Source: Brachyhypopomus gauderio (taxonomy: Eukaryota; Chordata; Actinopteri; Gymnotiformes; Hypopomidae). Taken from it: a stretch of 64,000 nt of DNA. The position numbers and the translations under genes are program-made. The notes beneath the pieces were generated by a model. It did not search any database. It saw only the letters and a list, made by a program, of their open reading frames with translations, and was not told the origin of the DNA. Shown piece after piece: positions 10,556-21,429 of this stretch. The stretch covers positions 9,743,790 through 9,807,789 of the forward strand of contig NC_135212.1 of assembly GCF_052324685.1 (NCBI RefSeq), read 5' to 3'. Numbering within the stretch: position 1 is the stretch's first letter; each line of letters starts with the position of its first letter.

Positions 10556-10898
10556 TGTGACGCTGTGGTGCAGGAGGAAGGAGGAGACACGACCAGCGTC
10601 TTACGGTGCACACAGAACATTTATTGTCACTCACGCAACGCAAAGCTCAGCACGGACGGTGCAAGCACGCAAATGCGGAGGCTTGCACAGGCATGAACTT
10701 TAGACAAAGACGAGCACACGACACTGCGTGAACGCACATTAAATAGGTGATTTACACAGACCCACGTGACCTCGAGACAAGGCACAGGTGTAACTAACGA
10801 ACACGCTCACAGACAACCCACACCCACGGAAGTACAAACGGCACGCAGACAACGTAACGGCACGCCCACAGGGAAGGGTCCGGAGCTGTTCCGTAACA
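10556..10898 (-). repeat. 5' LTR of the element at 8.6-10.9 kb
   Basis: On the - strand it starts TGTTACGGAACAGC at 10898 and ends GCGTCACA at 10556. The poly(A) signal is the complement of 10620-10625. The ORF begins about 28 bases downstream of the LTR. Confidence 0.85.
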
Positions 10899-11016
10899 AT
10901 TTCATTCAACATGTGCTTGTAATTAAGTTCTCCACGTGCGCTAAAAAAGAGCCCTTCACCCCCCCCCCCCATCCCCCCCGAGCACTTGCCCCCCAAAATG
11001 TCTGTGCACGCCACTG

Positions 11017-11462
11017 GTTGGGAGCATGTGACTAATGGGAAATGGAAACAGGTACCGAGGGCATGACAACCACTCACTGAGTTTAAATCACACAGGTAAT
11101 CTTTACGCTATAAGAAGCCTGCAGCTGAGGGCACTTTATATCCACTCAGAAATCAAGCAACACTCATATGTGAAATGAGAGGACCAGACTGTCAGTGTGA
11201 GATTCACTTCTTACAGCAGGTAGGGGTGTGTAATGCAGGGGAGTCTGATGGCATCCCTAATAATGTAGGCGGTGTATGTACCTTCCTCAAACAGGCAGGT
11301 GTGTACAGGGAGAAGGAGCCTTCATAAAGGAATTTAGGAGTTGAAAAACTATGATTGATCCATCAGATGGCGCCAGTTGACTATCAAGTACTTGAATCAA
11401 GGAAAGATCCCTAACTCGGCGTCAGGTTTTATATTTATTCATTAAATTTGAGTGCTGCAAAA
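11017..11462. other. No gene seen
   Basis: A TATAAGAAG motif near 11109 and a CTTCTTACAG acceptor-like string near 11215 are present, but no open exon follows. I cannot assign a function. Confidence 0.4.
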
Positions 11463-12765
11463 CAGGTTTCTCTTACATATAGTAAAGCGTTATGTATGAT
11501 GCATATGTTATTTGCCTGGCCCAATGCCTTACATGTATACAGCAAGCCTCTGAAATCCACCTCATGAACCATTTCACCTGTGTGCTTAACTACTCAATAT
11601 GCCGTGTTCGCAGTTAGATTTGAGGGCTAAAATGATCCTGGGCCAGGCCAAAATCAGGTTTCCCTTACCTATAGTAAAGCGATATGTATGATGCATATGT
11701 TATTTGCCTGGCCCAATGCCTTACATGCATACAGCAAGCCTCTGAAATCCACCTCATGAACCATTTCATCTGTGCGCTTAGTCAATATGCCATTTTGCCA
11801 TTTAGATTTGAGGGCTAAAATGATTCTGGGCCAGGCCAAAATCAGGTTTCTCATACATATAGGAACTAGTTATGTATGATACAATTGAGTTTTGCCTGGC
11901 CCAAGACATTACAGGCATACAGCAGGCCTCTGAACTTGCCCCTCTAACCCATTTCACCTGTGTGCTTAACTACTCAATATGCCATGTTTCCAGTTAGATT
12001 TGAGGCATAAAATGATTCTGGGCCAGGCTAAAAACAGGTTCTTCATACATATAGGAACTAGTTATGTATGATACAATTGAGTTTTGTCTGGCCCAAGACA
12101 TTACAGGCATACAGCAGGCCTCTGAACTTGAACCTGTGAACCATTTCACCTGTGTGCTTAACTACTCAATATGCCATGTTTCCAGTTAGATTTGAGGCAT
12201 AAAATGATTCTGGGCCAGGCTAAAAACAGGTTCTTCATACATATAGGAACTAGTTATGTATGATACAATTGAGTTTTGCCTGGCCCAAGACATTACAGGC
12301 ATACAGCAGGCCTCTGAACTTGCCCCTGTGAACCATTTCACCTGTGCACTTTACTCAATATGCCATGTTTCCAGTTAGATTTGACACATAAAATGATTCT
12401 GGGCCAGGCCAATATCAGGTTCCTCATATGTATAGGAACTAGTTATGTATGATGCATGTGTTATTTGTCTGGCCCGACGCCTTATAGGCATACAGCACAC
12501 CACTGAAATTGCCCCTCTGAACAATTTCAGTGCGCTCTCTGTGCGCTTAACTACTCAATATGCCGTGTTTCCAGTTAGATTTGAGGTATAAAGTGATGTT
12601 GGATCAGGCTAAAATCAGGTTCCTCTCTTAGGGAGTGACCTGTCTTCATGATGCATTTGTTATTTCTCTGGCCCACCATCAATAAGGCTTTCAATAAGCC
12701 TCTGAAACTTCCCCTTTAAATGTGTTCACCTATCTGCCCACTGCTCAATATGCCATGTTGTGTGC
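11463..12765. repeat. Satellite, about 190-bp unit, seven copies
   Basis: The anchor CAGGTTTC/CAGGTTCC recurs at about 11463, 11655, 11843, 12035, 12227, 12416 and 12616, giving spacings of 188-200 bp. Each unit contains TATGTATGAT, TGCCTGGCCCAA, ACAGCAAGCCTCTGAA, ACTCAATATGCC and TTCTGGGCCAGGC. The central copies (12035, 12227) are the most alike; the last is the most diverged. Confidence 0.93.
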
Positions 12766-13166
12766 TGGTATTTCTTCTTCCGATTATTTGTGTTCTAGAA
12801 CAGCATTTCTGTGTTTTTAGTTTTCAAATCTAAGAATATGTTTCCTTACGTTAGAAATTTTGACGAATTCAATCATGTACAAACTGCATACAATTGAAAC
12901 GACTTGAAATAGAAACCATTTTACAAATGAAATGCTTTCATTATATTTTTATTTTTTACATTCACAAAATCAGTATGGGAAACAATAACCTCTTAAATGT
13001 CTGCTCCTACGCTCGTTTAATCTATCGCTTTTAATCAAAGTGCGCAGCAAACACGCATCGTGAACACACCCTTTTTGAATAAGTAACCAACTTCAGCTGC
13101 CGAATACGGAGCTGCGAATAAGTAACCAAACGAATCTCAAACTGCGAATAAGTAACCAACTTCAGC
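12766..13166. other. No gene; short tandem motif at the end
   Basis: AT-rich sequence. From about 13070 to 13160 the string GCGAATAAGTAACCAA recurs three times with variable spacing. No exon is seen. Confidence 0.5.
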
Positions 13167-13174
13167 CTCGTGGC

Positions 13175-14186
13175 TAGTGATGGGACATCTGAAGCTACGC
13201 TTCGAAGCGTGTACCGAGTAAAAAGGGGCGTGTCCGATGAAGCCCCGCTTCGGAGCTTGTGTTAGATTGAGCAAAATCACGTGATCAGCAACAAACGAGG
13301 CCTCGCATTACATCGGCCACGTCATTGCTTCATTTTGCGTATCGTTTTTCAAAATAAAAGCGCTATGAACCCTGTTGCTTCGTGTTGTAGTAGGTGGTTA
13401 AATTTAAAATCTGGAACGTTCTAAATTCTTTTTGTTTGAGCAGGATGTACATTAGATTCACACATCAAAAACAGACTAAAAACCATTGGAAGAGGCAAAC
13501 CTTATTTGTAATGTTAAAAACATTTTACATTTGGCAGACGCCCTTATCCAGAGCGACTTACATTTTATCTCATTTTTATATAAGTGAACAATTGAGGGTT
13601 AAGGGGCGCCTCAGTCATGGCCTCAGGTCTGGGAATCGAACCCACGACCCTCCGGTTACAAGACCAGTTCCCTAACCACTTCCCTTCCCTAACCACCAGG
13701 CCATGACTACCAAACCAGATCTAGAACCCCCAAGAAGCAATTATTTTAAACACATTTTGTTTTTTTTAAAATCAGTTTCTAACTCAAAATATTCAGTCTG
13801 CCTCAACAACCACTCAATTCCCAATATAGTAAAGTACAACATATCTTCATTGTCAAATACGTTCATGACATACAAGAAAACCCAACACAACCACTAATGG
13901 TCAAGGATTAGATTGGCTACAAATCATTTTAATAATTAAAACATGACAATTAAGTATGATTTAATTGATTCTCCTGTTACTAAACATGAGTTTGATGGAA
14001 ACTTTGTGACAGTATTGCATTTACAAATTGTTGAAAGTATGATCCAACTGAATGACGAGGCTGTTACAGTTTCACCAGCAGATGTCACTAGTGAGTGATG
14101 AATGAAGCCTCGAGTAATGAACCTTTTTGCAAAGCAAAGGGTTGGAAAGCTTCATTGCTTCAAGAGGCTTCATTTGCCCATCACTA
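13175..14186. mobile_element. hAT MITE with perfect 8-bp target duplication
   Basis: The termini are TAGTGATGGG and its reverse complement, with related subterminal GAAGC-rich sequence. The flanks are CTCGTGGC at 13167-13174 and again at 14187-14194, an exact 8-bp duplication typical of hAT insertion. No transposase frame is present. A SINE is inserted in reverse inside it. Confidence 0.93.
13521..13709 (-). mobile_element. tRNA-derived SINE, full length, reversed
   Basis: Read on the - strand it has a B box GGGTTCGATTCC, the body block CATGACTGAGGCGCC, then GTAAGTCGCTCTGGATAAGG, GCGTCTGCCAAATG and a terminal AAATGTAAAATG. It is nested in the hAT MITE. A short duplicated CCCTAACCACTTCCCTTCCCTAACCAC is seen in its head. 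Confidence 0.85.
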
Positions 14187-14194
14187 CTCGTGGC

Positions 14195-14745
14195 TCCTCG
14201 TTGATTAAACGACGTCGTCCAGGCGTGCTGGGGAGTCGTCCAGGAACGCGAGTCTCGTTCACGGTTTAACGACAGGGAGTTGATCGCCTTTGTTTCAGTC
14301 CGTGTGGCCGCGTTAGCAAGATTGATTGAAGCAAATCGGTGAAACTGTCGTCACGGTAACGTTGATCGGTTGGTTGGTATAACTCGGGCTCGTTAATGAG
14401 GTAATACGACATTCAGCTGTTTGCTGTTAGTCGTATCAAAGTTTGCGTGCTCTCAGTAAAGAAAACTGGAGAGAGAGGAGTGGCGGAGCCTCTCTTTAAT
14501 AGGTCTAACCTATGTGTCGGTCAAACCAGAGAGAGAGAGATGAATGGCTGTTCAGGGTATTTAAACACCTGAACTGTAGACACACCCTTACTTCCGTCAA
14601 AGCAAGCTTGTTCAATGTGTTGCCAGTGGTACTGCCACCTGCTGGTTTAGCATGGTACCTACATAGGTCTATGAGGAAAAGTGAAAAGCCACATGACTTG
14701 AGATGTAGTGGTTAGGATCAATGGTTAGGGTACTTGGTAGTCAAA

Positions 14746-14793
<48 letters not shown>

Positions 14794-15338
14794 CTGTTTG
14801 TGTATGTATGTATGTATGTACAAACATGCACTAATCAGTCATAACAATTACAGTTTTTTCGGAAGATATTTAAATATGAATAATATGAATAATAATAATA
14901 AATAAGAAGCAAAAGCAGCTTTAATCCTGTGGTCTTTGCTGAATAAGACTTCCAGGGACTTCACATGCAGTTGTTCCTGTTCTGGCAAAACATATGCACA
15001 TCCTGATGGTGCTAGCCTATAGTCTTAGATAGGAGAGGGTGGTTAATAAATTAAAGGACTAAAGATCCTTTAATGTGTATAGAAGTGTATAACCACTACA
15101 TCAGATTACTGCCATAATATAAGCAAAGCTGATTAAATATTGAAGGTGTGGTCATCTCCAATCACACCTTTCACTAATCACATTGATTAAATCAATAACA
15201 TCAATAAAACATGGTATTTGGTGCCCAAGCTTTTGCATATGCCTACATATTTTATCTCTCTACCTTCAGTGAATTAAAGTGGATGTGTACAGTTAACTAA
15301 TTTGGGAAACTTTACCTGACTTATTTATTTTTGTTCAG
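14195..15338. other. No exon recognised; left flank of ISL2EU-like element
   Basis: It contains a (CA)n microsatellite at 14744-14792 followed by (GTAT)n. The left end and any upstream exons of the YqaJ gene should lie here, but I could not identify them. Confidence 0.4.
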
Positions 15339-15905
15339 TTACTGCAGTTACTGAGACTAACATCTACACGTTTCCATGAGGCATGCCATGTTCGAGGACA
15401 TACTTCTGCAGAGAATTTGGCAGAGAGAATCTACAGGGGAACTGTCCAGACCAAGGACATGAGGAGAGGAATTCATATGGAGCCAGTTGCAGTTCAAGAG
15501 TACTGCATTCTGAAAAATGTGAATTATTCACTATGTGGGTTTGTCATTCACCCTGATGCTCCATGGCTGGGTTGTTCCCCTGATGGAGTAATCTTCGATC
15601 CCTCTGAGAGTCCACCATTTGGTCTCTTAGAAGTCAAATGCCCCAACATTCAGAGTTATGTGGACTGCCCCTATCTGAAAATGTCAAGCGGTGCTTTGAA
15701 ACTTTGAAGGTAACACAAGCACTGCTGGCAAGTTCAGGGACAGATCCTCTTGACTGGTTTAGAATGGTGTGATTTTGTTGTGTGTGCTCAGGAGGACACA
15801 CTAGTTGAGCGAATTTACAAAAATCAAGAAGTGATGCACACCATTAGAGAAAACATGGATAATTTTTTCTTTTACCATTACATACATGTTTGCAGTAAAT
15901 CATAA
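15339..15905 (+). pseudogene. YqaJ-type nuclease of the transposon, two stops
   Basis: A clean splice acceptor (ATTTTTGTTCAG, ending 15338) opens the frame. The PD-(D/E)XK signature is clear: SPDG at about 15588 and the LLEVKCP block near 15630, as in lambda-exonuclease/YqaJ enzymes that degrade or resect DNA ends. Two in-frame stop codons follow at 15705-15707 and 15711-15713. The same frame then resumes with WQVQGQ (15726 on), the GLEWCDF block and a C-terminal YHYIHVCSK, and ends at 15903-15905. No frameshift is needed, so the two stops are point changes. Upstream exons encoding the N-terminus were not found. In ISL2EU elements such a nuclease accompanies the transposase; its exact role is unknown. 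Confidence 0.82.
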
Positions 15906-16186
15906 ATACAATGATTACCTGTATAGTGTCAGATTAATTATCTGTTGTTCATTAAGAAATGATTTGTTTATTGTGTTTTTCTGTCAATGGATGAATTCCA
16001 CTATTTTTATGTCTTCCTTTAAGTGCAGACATAAAAATATGAGAAGGATTTTTGATTCTCCAAGCCAAGGTTTATTACAGCAGGTTATTAAGACCTGTAA
16101 TAATAAAGTATCAAAAGCATAGCATGGTGTGCGTGTGCATGTCTATATACATATTTACATATTTTTGATATTTAAATGCATACATT

Positions 16187-19100
16187 CTAAAATTTGCTCC
16201 ATGCCTTTACAAGTGGTCCATTCTGATAGTTCACAAGCAGACAAGATACAGTAAATAGCTTATTTATGCTGCCTGAAATAGACATGGGGATGACCGTGTC
16301 AAACAATTTGTGCTCCTTTACTTGTCGGATGCACCGTTCAACATGTACCCTGAGCCTGGCTACGGACTGTGTGTGTTTTACGTCATATGCAGGCATTCGT
16401 GTGCACCTTTTCAGGAAAACTGGCCTGTGAATCTTACATGGTACAAGATCGTCTACCAGGAAGCCCTTATCCACCATTATTGCCATGTCAGGGGTAAGTA
16501 GAGGAATAATTCCTGACTGTCTGAACATCTCCCTGTCACTAACAGACCCAGCATAGAGTCCAGACACAAAGGTTATGGCACCATGGGGTGCCATTCCAAT
16601 TAAGGCCTTGAAGGTACAATGAGACTTATAATTGGAAAAGACTTCACTCTGTAACAGCAGGGATGATGGTGTTTGGCAGTGGAGCTCTGTACAATACAGG
16701 ATAACCTGTGTGTCCTGAAAATTCCCAAACTCCTCTGGCAGGTAGGCCTGTACTTTGTCTTTGGGCATCCAAATGCAGACAGACCCTAAAAGAAAATAGA
16801 GGAAGTTGGCCAAGGAGGTGATGATCCGGCTCACAGTGGATTGATGTACATGAAAGCGATGAGCCAGGTCTCGCTCCTTGAGACCCAAAACAAGATGCAT
16901 CATAAACATGAAGAATTCATCTATTGTAGGTAGTGTCTGGGTTGGTTTTCTAGTTGCGCCTGTCTCCCTGGTAGGTTTGGAGTTGGTGACCCGTATCATC
17001 TGATGTGTTGCAGGTTCAATCAGTTCCCAGAAGGCCATCAGGTGGCTGTAGCTTGCAAACCTGCAAAGATAGTAGGTGGATTATTAAGATACACTGATCA
17101 AAAACTAATCAGTCATAAATAAGACTAACAGTCTTATACACAAGTCTTGCAATCAATCTTAGGTTTGAGATTCCTACAGGTGCATCTCAAAAAATCACTG
17201 AAAACTTCATTTATTTCAGTATTTCAATTCAAAAAGTGAAACTCATATTCATACATAAAAAACTTTTCAATGATATTCAGATTTTTTGAGATGCACCTGT
17301 AGGAGCACTGTAGTTCTACACTTACAGACTGTAATACATCTGCCTCTCTGTGAACCAGTGTTAATTTCATTGACGAATAATTTTCGTCATAGTTCTCGTC
17401 AACAAACCTTTTTTTCATGACGAAAACGAGACGATAACTAAATAAAAATTATACGAAGGGACAGCCCCGTCGACAGGGGGGGACGACCGGGTCTGTTGTC
17501 CCGGGCCCTAGGGCCAGGGGGGCCCATCAAAGAGCCCAGCAATTTATTTTTTATTTAAAGTCTATAATTTTTTTAATAATCTTGAAATCTTTCATTAATA
17601 TAAAATTATGTACTCATAATAAGCTCAATGGCTCAAATATATATGTTTTTTTACCTATCTGCATATTTTCCATTAAGTGCATACACCCCCGCCTCTCACT
17701 GGAAAATGGTTTGATCCAGCACCGACCGTAGCCGGCTGGTACTGGCCCATGGACGTAGTTTTGATTTCATAAGTGGGGGGGGACACAACCTGGGGTGGCG
17801 AACTGTTGAGCGAGGGGGGGGGGGTGGCGAATGAAAATTGTTGAGCGCTGTGAACAAAAATTGTTGAGCGGGGGGGGGGGGGGGGGGGCGAGCTCGGAGC
17901 TGCATGATCCTAGTGCTAGATTTGTCGCTATTTGGATATTGGTTTTTTAACCGTTAAAAAGTGGGGGGGACATGACTTCGTCGCTACTTAAATATTTGGT
18001 TTTAACTGTAAAAACTGGGGGGGACCAAAACCGGCTTTTGAAAAAGTGGGGGGGACATGTCCCCCCCGGTCCCCCCCCAAAACTACGTCCGTGTACTGGC
18101 CCAACAGCGGGAAATACAGTGGTGGATAGTTAAAGTAAATACAGAAATCTGGAGCGCAGAAAAGAAAGGAAAAACATTTACCTGACGAATTTTAAAGTTG
18201 CATTGTGTTCCAGGTTTGAAAAGTGCTGGAATTTAGGCTAAAGTACTTGAAAATGCTTGAAATTGTAACTACTTCGTTTCACAACAAATAGCTGTCTGAC
18301 TGAACAGTTCTCGTGAAGACGTTAAGATTGGGCGTTTTGAAAATAAACAACCATTAAATAATGTGATAAAAAGCGAATTATTTCGAATCATTTCAAATAT
18401 ATGTATAAATATTTAACTTAATTAAGTTTAACGTGCTGGAAAATATTGAAATGGACCTTTAAAGTGACGTACACGTGCTTGAATTCCACCTTGTAAAGGT
18501 GTATGAACCCTACAAACATGACTTTGTTCATGGCGCTGAAGCGCGGCTCGCGCGAAGTTACAAAATTCGAGAGGTGCACGACCTCGCGAACCGACAGCGC
18601 GCGAGGCCCTCGCGTACGGGCGGAGCCACTGCGATTACGTCAGGTATAAACCAGTCTGCTGTCAGAAACAGCTTTGATGTGTGGCTATATTATATACTAT
18701 ATGACCTAACAGAAGGATTGTCTGCTATAGAGGAAATTCAAATGACGTGCGCGGGGGGGGGGGGGGGGGGGGGGGGGGGGACGACACACATGAAACTTTC
18801 TTGTCCCGGGCCCCAGCAAGACTGTCAACGGGCCTGCGAAGGGATAAAAACGAAATGACGAAATTAGTGGACATTTTCGTCAACGAATAAAAACGAGACG
18901 AAAATATTGGCCAGCCATATACATCCAATCAGACATGATTTAGTTTAGTGAAAGGTAGGGATAAGATAAGAAGAGATCCAACCGTAACTACTTTAGCGTA
19001 CACGGAGAGGCGGGACAAACCGGGTAACCTTCCAATCAGAACTAACGTCTTCACATTGCACAGAACCCGGGAAGACCATACCAGCCTGTGAACTGTGGTC

Positions 19101-20431
19101 ACTCATGAAATTAAACTCGAAGTTATCTCGACAATGTCTGCAGGGAGAAAGATGAGCGGCGATATATGGACACATTTCTCCTTTGACTTTGAGAAATAGA
19201 AGACGGTGTGTAAACCATGTGGGACAATGATGTTGGGAAAAATATGACAAATGAAACGACATCTGCGAGCTATGGTATTGTTGTTTTTACGGCTCCCAGT
19301 ATATAAAATGTAATATGTATTGTTCATAACAAACTCCATGTGTTTTCAGGTAGAGCGGCCCTACTGGTCATCAATGTTTTGTTATTGTTATGCTCAATAA
19401 CTACAAGTTCAGGTCAATAAAGTTGTTTGGAAATTTGTTTTTGTATATATTGCACACACAAACAATAATATTCTGTAACTGTCACGGCCGCCCAGTCTAC
19501 ATTTTGGGCACATCTACATTATCACAGGCATATTGAAAGGCTTTTGTGGGTGATTTCAGGAAACACAGTATATACATAATCCAACTAGCATACATATTTT
19601 AGTCATAAGTAACACAGGCATTTTGTGCAAGTGTATATAATGACTATTACACCATTTATATTTTAGTCAACTAAATTCTTTTGATAATTAGTCGACTAAA
19701 TTCTAATGATAATAATATATATTATTAGTATTATAATTATTATATATAATATAATATTCATATTATTTCGTCCTGACTCAATACAAGCTATGTATTGATT
19801 GAATGTATTTGATTATGGAAACAGAGCTAGTTACATGCAATATATCTTACCCCGTGTAGAACCGAATGTCCTCATCAGACGCTGCAAATCGCTGAAGACC
19901 AAAGCGGCTGTGTAATTGTGTTTGCTCCAGTTTGTTCCGTAGGTCTTCCACCTCCTTCTTGAGCTCCTTGTTTTTAATCAATGCCAAATCCAGAGCTGCA
20001 GCTTCGGGAGCGGAACAATAGTCTTGGCAAGTCATCTCAGAACCATCCTCCACGCTACCTTCATCTACGTCCATGTTGGGGGGTTCAGGTCTCTCTAGCG
20101 GCTCCCACACACCTCGGCTCGGCTCTACTTGCCCATACTGGTTCCACTGAAACAAGGTCGGGATAGCACTTCCTTTTAGGCGTCGTCTCTGTGATCCCTC
20201 TACAAAATCGTCGCCAGTGAAATGAACACTACATATTTTTGTGTGTTTTGTGACTTGGAAGTTATCCCTCCTGATGTTCTCAAGCCATTTAGTTTTTACC
20301 TTCTCATCCATCGGGAACGAATGGAAACTCACAACAGAGTTATATCTTGACGAGACCGAACACAGAGGGACAGAACAATATTCTGATCCATGTCCTTGTA
20401 GTTTTTGAAGCCGGAAAACTTTTTTATTCAT
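16187..20431 (-). CDS. THAP-domain DDE transposase of ISL2EU-like element
   Basis: Two exons: 20431-19851 and 17060-16187, joined by a GT-AG intron in phase 2 (ACG GG|G), total 484 aa with no stop. The ATG at 20431 is preferred because upstream in-frame codons lack ATG. Residues about 10-85 form a THAP zinc finger (CSVPLCS, FHSFP, KTKWLENIRRDNF, ICSVHF). A Gln/Glu-rich coiled coil follows near residues 165-190. Exon 2 has a helix-turn-helix (LKERDLAHRFHVHQSTVSRI) and a DDE_Tnp_4-like nuclease domain (FKALIGMAPHGAITFVS, MVDKGF, HVERCIRQVK). At the expected first catalytic Asp (in the DCTEL-type motif) this copy reads YCTEL, a change obtainable by one base substitution, so it is probably inactive as a transposase but could still bind DNA. 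It is convergent with the YqaJ gene. Confidence 0.8.
17173..17303. mobile_element. mariner-type MITE
   Basis: The ends form a perfect 23-bp inverted repeat that includes CAGGTGCATCTCAAAAAAT. TA lies just outside on both sides (17175-17176 and 17300-17301), as expected for Tc1/mariner insertion. It sits directly in the transposase intron. Confidence 0.9.
17462..18836. mobile_element. hAT-like element nested in the hAT relic
   Basis: The terminal inverted repeats are CAGCCCCGTCGACAG and, at the right end reversed, CAGGCCCGTTGACAG. The exact 8-bp duplication CGAAGGGA lies at 17454-17461 and 18837-18844. Inside are another MITE (17750-18092), a CG-rich patch at 18535-18645 and a 30-base G run near 18750-18780. 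No transposase is seen. Confidence 0.9.
17750..18092. mobile_element. MITE with GGACGTAGTTTTG termini
   Basis: The left end GGACGTAGTTTTG is matched in reverse at the right end (CCAAAACTACGTCC), and the interior is rich in GGGGGGGACA. The direct repeat GTACTGGCCCA occurs at 17739-17749 and 18093-18103. The duplication length and exact ends are uncertain by a few bases. Confidence 0.72.
19134..19275 (+). pseudogene. hAT transposase BED-finger exon, broken
   Basis: The frame starts MSAGRKMSGDIWTHFSFDFE and continues with the BED-type zinc-binding text KTVCKPCGTM and KRHLRA. Two stop codons interrupt it, after FDFEK and after LGKI. BED fingers bind transposon ends in hAT transposases. It belongs to the hAT relic in the intron. 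Confidence 0.7.
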
Positions 20432-20742
20432 CTTTAAGCTCAAAGTCTTTGCAGCAACAGCTCCTTGGCACCCGTTGCTTATGTTTTGACTCACAACGGA
20501 AACTGGGCTGCCGGTATGGCGTGTAGCGGAAATGCGTCACAGACCTTACGCGCATAGAGACCGGAAACTGTTTAAAAACTTTCGTTCTAAAAGCGCGAGA
20601 CGCGGTTTGGCAGCGTTCGCGATTCACGCGCTGTGTTTGTTGTTAGCGGCTTGTCAGGCGCTCTCTGGGTCTTTCGCTTTCTTAAGGCTTGTGTTGAGAT
20701 GCCTGTTCAGAAATATCCTGCACTCGTAGCTTCACTGACCCG

Positions 20743-20921
20743 CAGAGTTGCCAGGTTCGCGGTTTTCACGCCAAATTGGGCTTGTTTGAAAATCCAGCCG
20801 CGGGTAAAAAATTCTGGGGTCGCGGGGTGCGGTTTTTTTGGGCTACTTTTGAGTTGGGATACCGCGGGAGTTACAAGTCAACACTTTATGTGGGATATAT
20901 TTGTAGGACCTGGCAACCCTG
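20743..20921. mobile_element. Short hAT-like MITE
   Basis: The termini are CAGAGTTGCCAGGT and, reversed, CAGGGTTGCCAGGT. The flanks CTGACCCG (20735-20742) and CTGACTCG (20922-20929) match at 7 of 8 positions. Confidence 0.82.
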
Positions 20922-21061
20922 CTGACTCGAGCTCTCGCCTCGCTGCAGCGGCGGGTAGTTTGCGCCAGCGTTAGTGATAAGAGCAACGAATAGCTAACCA
21001 TATGACCATATATATGACAATAAACCAGCTTTATTGTAATGTGCTTTGATTTGATAGCAAA

Positions 21062-21063
<2 letters not shown>

Positions 21064-21092
<29 letters not shown>
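21064..21092. repeat. Poly-C run
   Basis: About 27 consecutive C residues, next to the hAT MITE at 21128. Such runs recur in this window. Confidence 0.9.
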
Positions 21093-21096
<4 letters not shown>

Positions 21097-21127
21097 TCAA
21101 ACCTGCTCCTACGCCCTTGCATACAGC

Positions 21128-21325
21128 CAGGGGCGATTTTAGGATCTGGTCTTTAGGGGTGCCCAGCCCCCAGTGCTCACAGAGGCACAATACCAAAGTA
21201 TTGCGCAGGTGCAGAGCAAGGTTTTTGCATAATATAATATTTAAAAAATGTGTTGAGCCAGGGGGTGCTGAGCAACTTCACGGTGGTGCTCTAGCACCAC
21301 TAAAAATACCCTAGCCTCGCCCCTG
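21128..21325. mobile_element. 198-bp hAT MITE
   Basis: The termini are CAGGGGCGATTTTAGG and, reversed, CAGGGGCGAGGCTAGG. A perfect 8-bp duplication CATACAGC lies at 21120-21127 and 21326-21333. Confidence 0.92.
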
Positions 21326-21429
21326 CATACAGCCCTTGAAAAAACTACACAAATGATGTGATGTGTGAGTATGATTATTTATGTAAGTGCAACAGAGGAT
21401 AAATGCACGGAATACACTTAATAGCGAGG

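Larger units (their letters stand above)
8642..10898 (-). mobile_element. LTR retrotransposon, non-autonomous, recent
   Basis: Two direct repeats of about 343 bp frame an internal region of about 1.6 kb. The outer ends are TG...CA on the - strand, and the element is flanked by a perfect 5-bp target duplication ATTTC (8637-8641 and 10899-10903). Apart from the outermost ~25-30 bases of U3, the two LTRs differ at one position that I can see (C near 8834, T near 10748), which implies a young insertion. Inside is a single ORF and no protease, RT, integrase or RNase H, so the element must be mobilised in trans. The class (Gypsy, BEL or other) cannot be told. No clear tRNA primer-binding site or polypurine tract was recognised. 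Confidence 0.88.
7589..11016. mobile_element. hAT-like element with nested insertions
   Basis: The terminal inverted repeats read CAGTGGCGTGCACA at 7589 and, reversed, at the right end (11003-11016). The flanking 8-bp sequences are GTGGGGAG (7581-7588) and GTTGGGAG (11017-11024), which match at 7 of 8 positions. An 8-bp duplication with CAG-type termini is the hAT signature. No hAT transposase is visible. Removing the SINE-like repeat at 8.1-8.4 kb and the LTR element at 8.6-10.9 kb leaves about 0.9 kb, so this is a non-autonomous carrier. Confidence 0.78.
17355..19705 (+). mobile_element. hAT transposon relic in the ISL2EU intron
   Basis: The left end begins near CAGTGTTAATTTCATTGACG. The GACGAAAACGAGACG blocks at 17420 and near 18890 and the TAGTCGACTAAATTC blocks near 19660-19700 belong to a common fish hAT family with such ends. 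A BED-finger exon remains at 19134. It is split by a 1.4-kb insertion at 17462-18836. The right boundary and target duplication were not resolved. Confidence 0.6.
15339..20431. mobile_element. ISL2EU-like DNA transposon with two convergent genes
   Basis: A YqaJ-type nuclease gene (+) and a THAP-DDE transposase gene (-) face each other tail to tail, about 0.3 kb apart. From established knowledge this pairing is the hallmark of the ISL2EU superfamily, while THAP transposases alone also occur in P and Kolobok elements. The terminal inverted repeats and target duplication were not found, so the limits given are only those of the coding parts. The single transposase intron is enlarged by nested insertions. 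Both genes carry damage, so the copy is probably dead. Confidence 0.72.

Noticed and set aside
8642..10870. Segmental duplication instead of an LTR element
   Set aside because: TG...CA ends, a TATA-like box and AATAAA in the repeat, and the exact ATTTC duplication fit an LTR retrotransposon better.
11463..12765. CRISPR-like array
   Set aside because: Whole units repeat head to tail without unique spacers, and the genome is eukaryotic; no cas genes are present.
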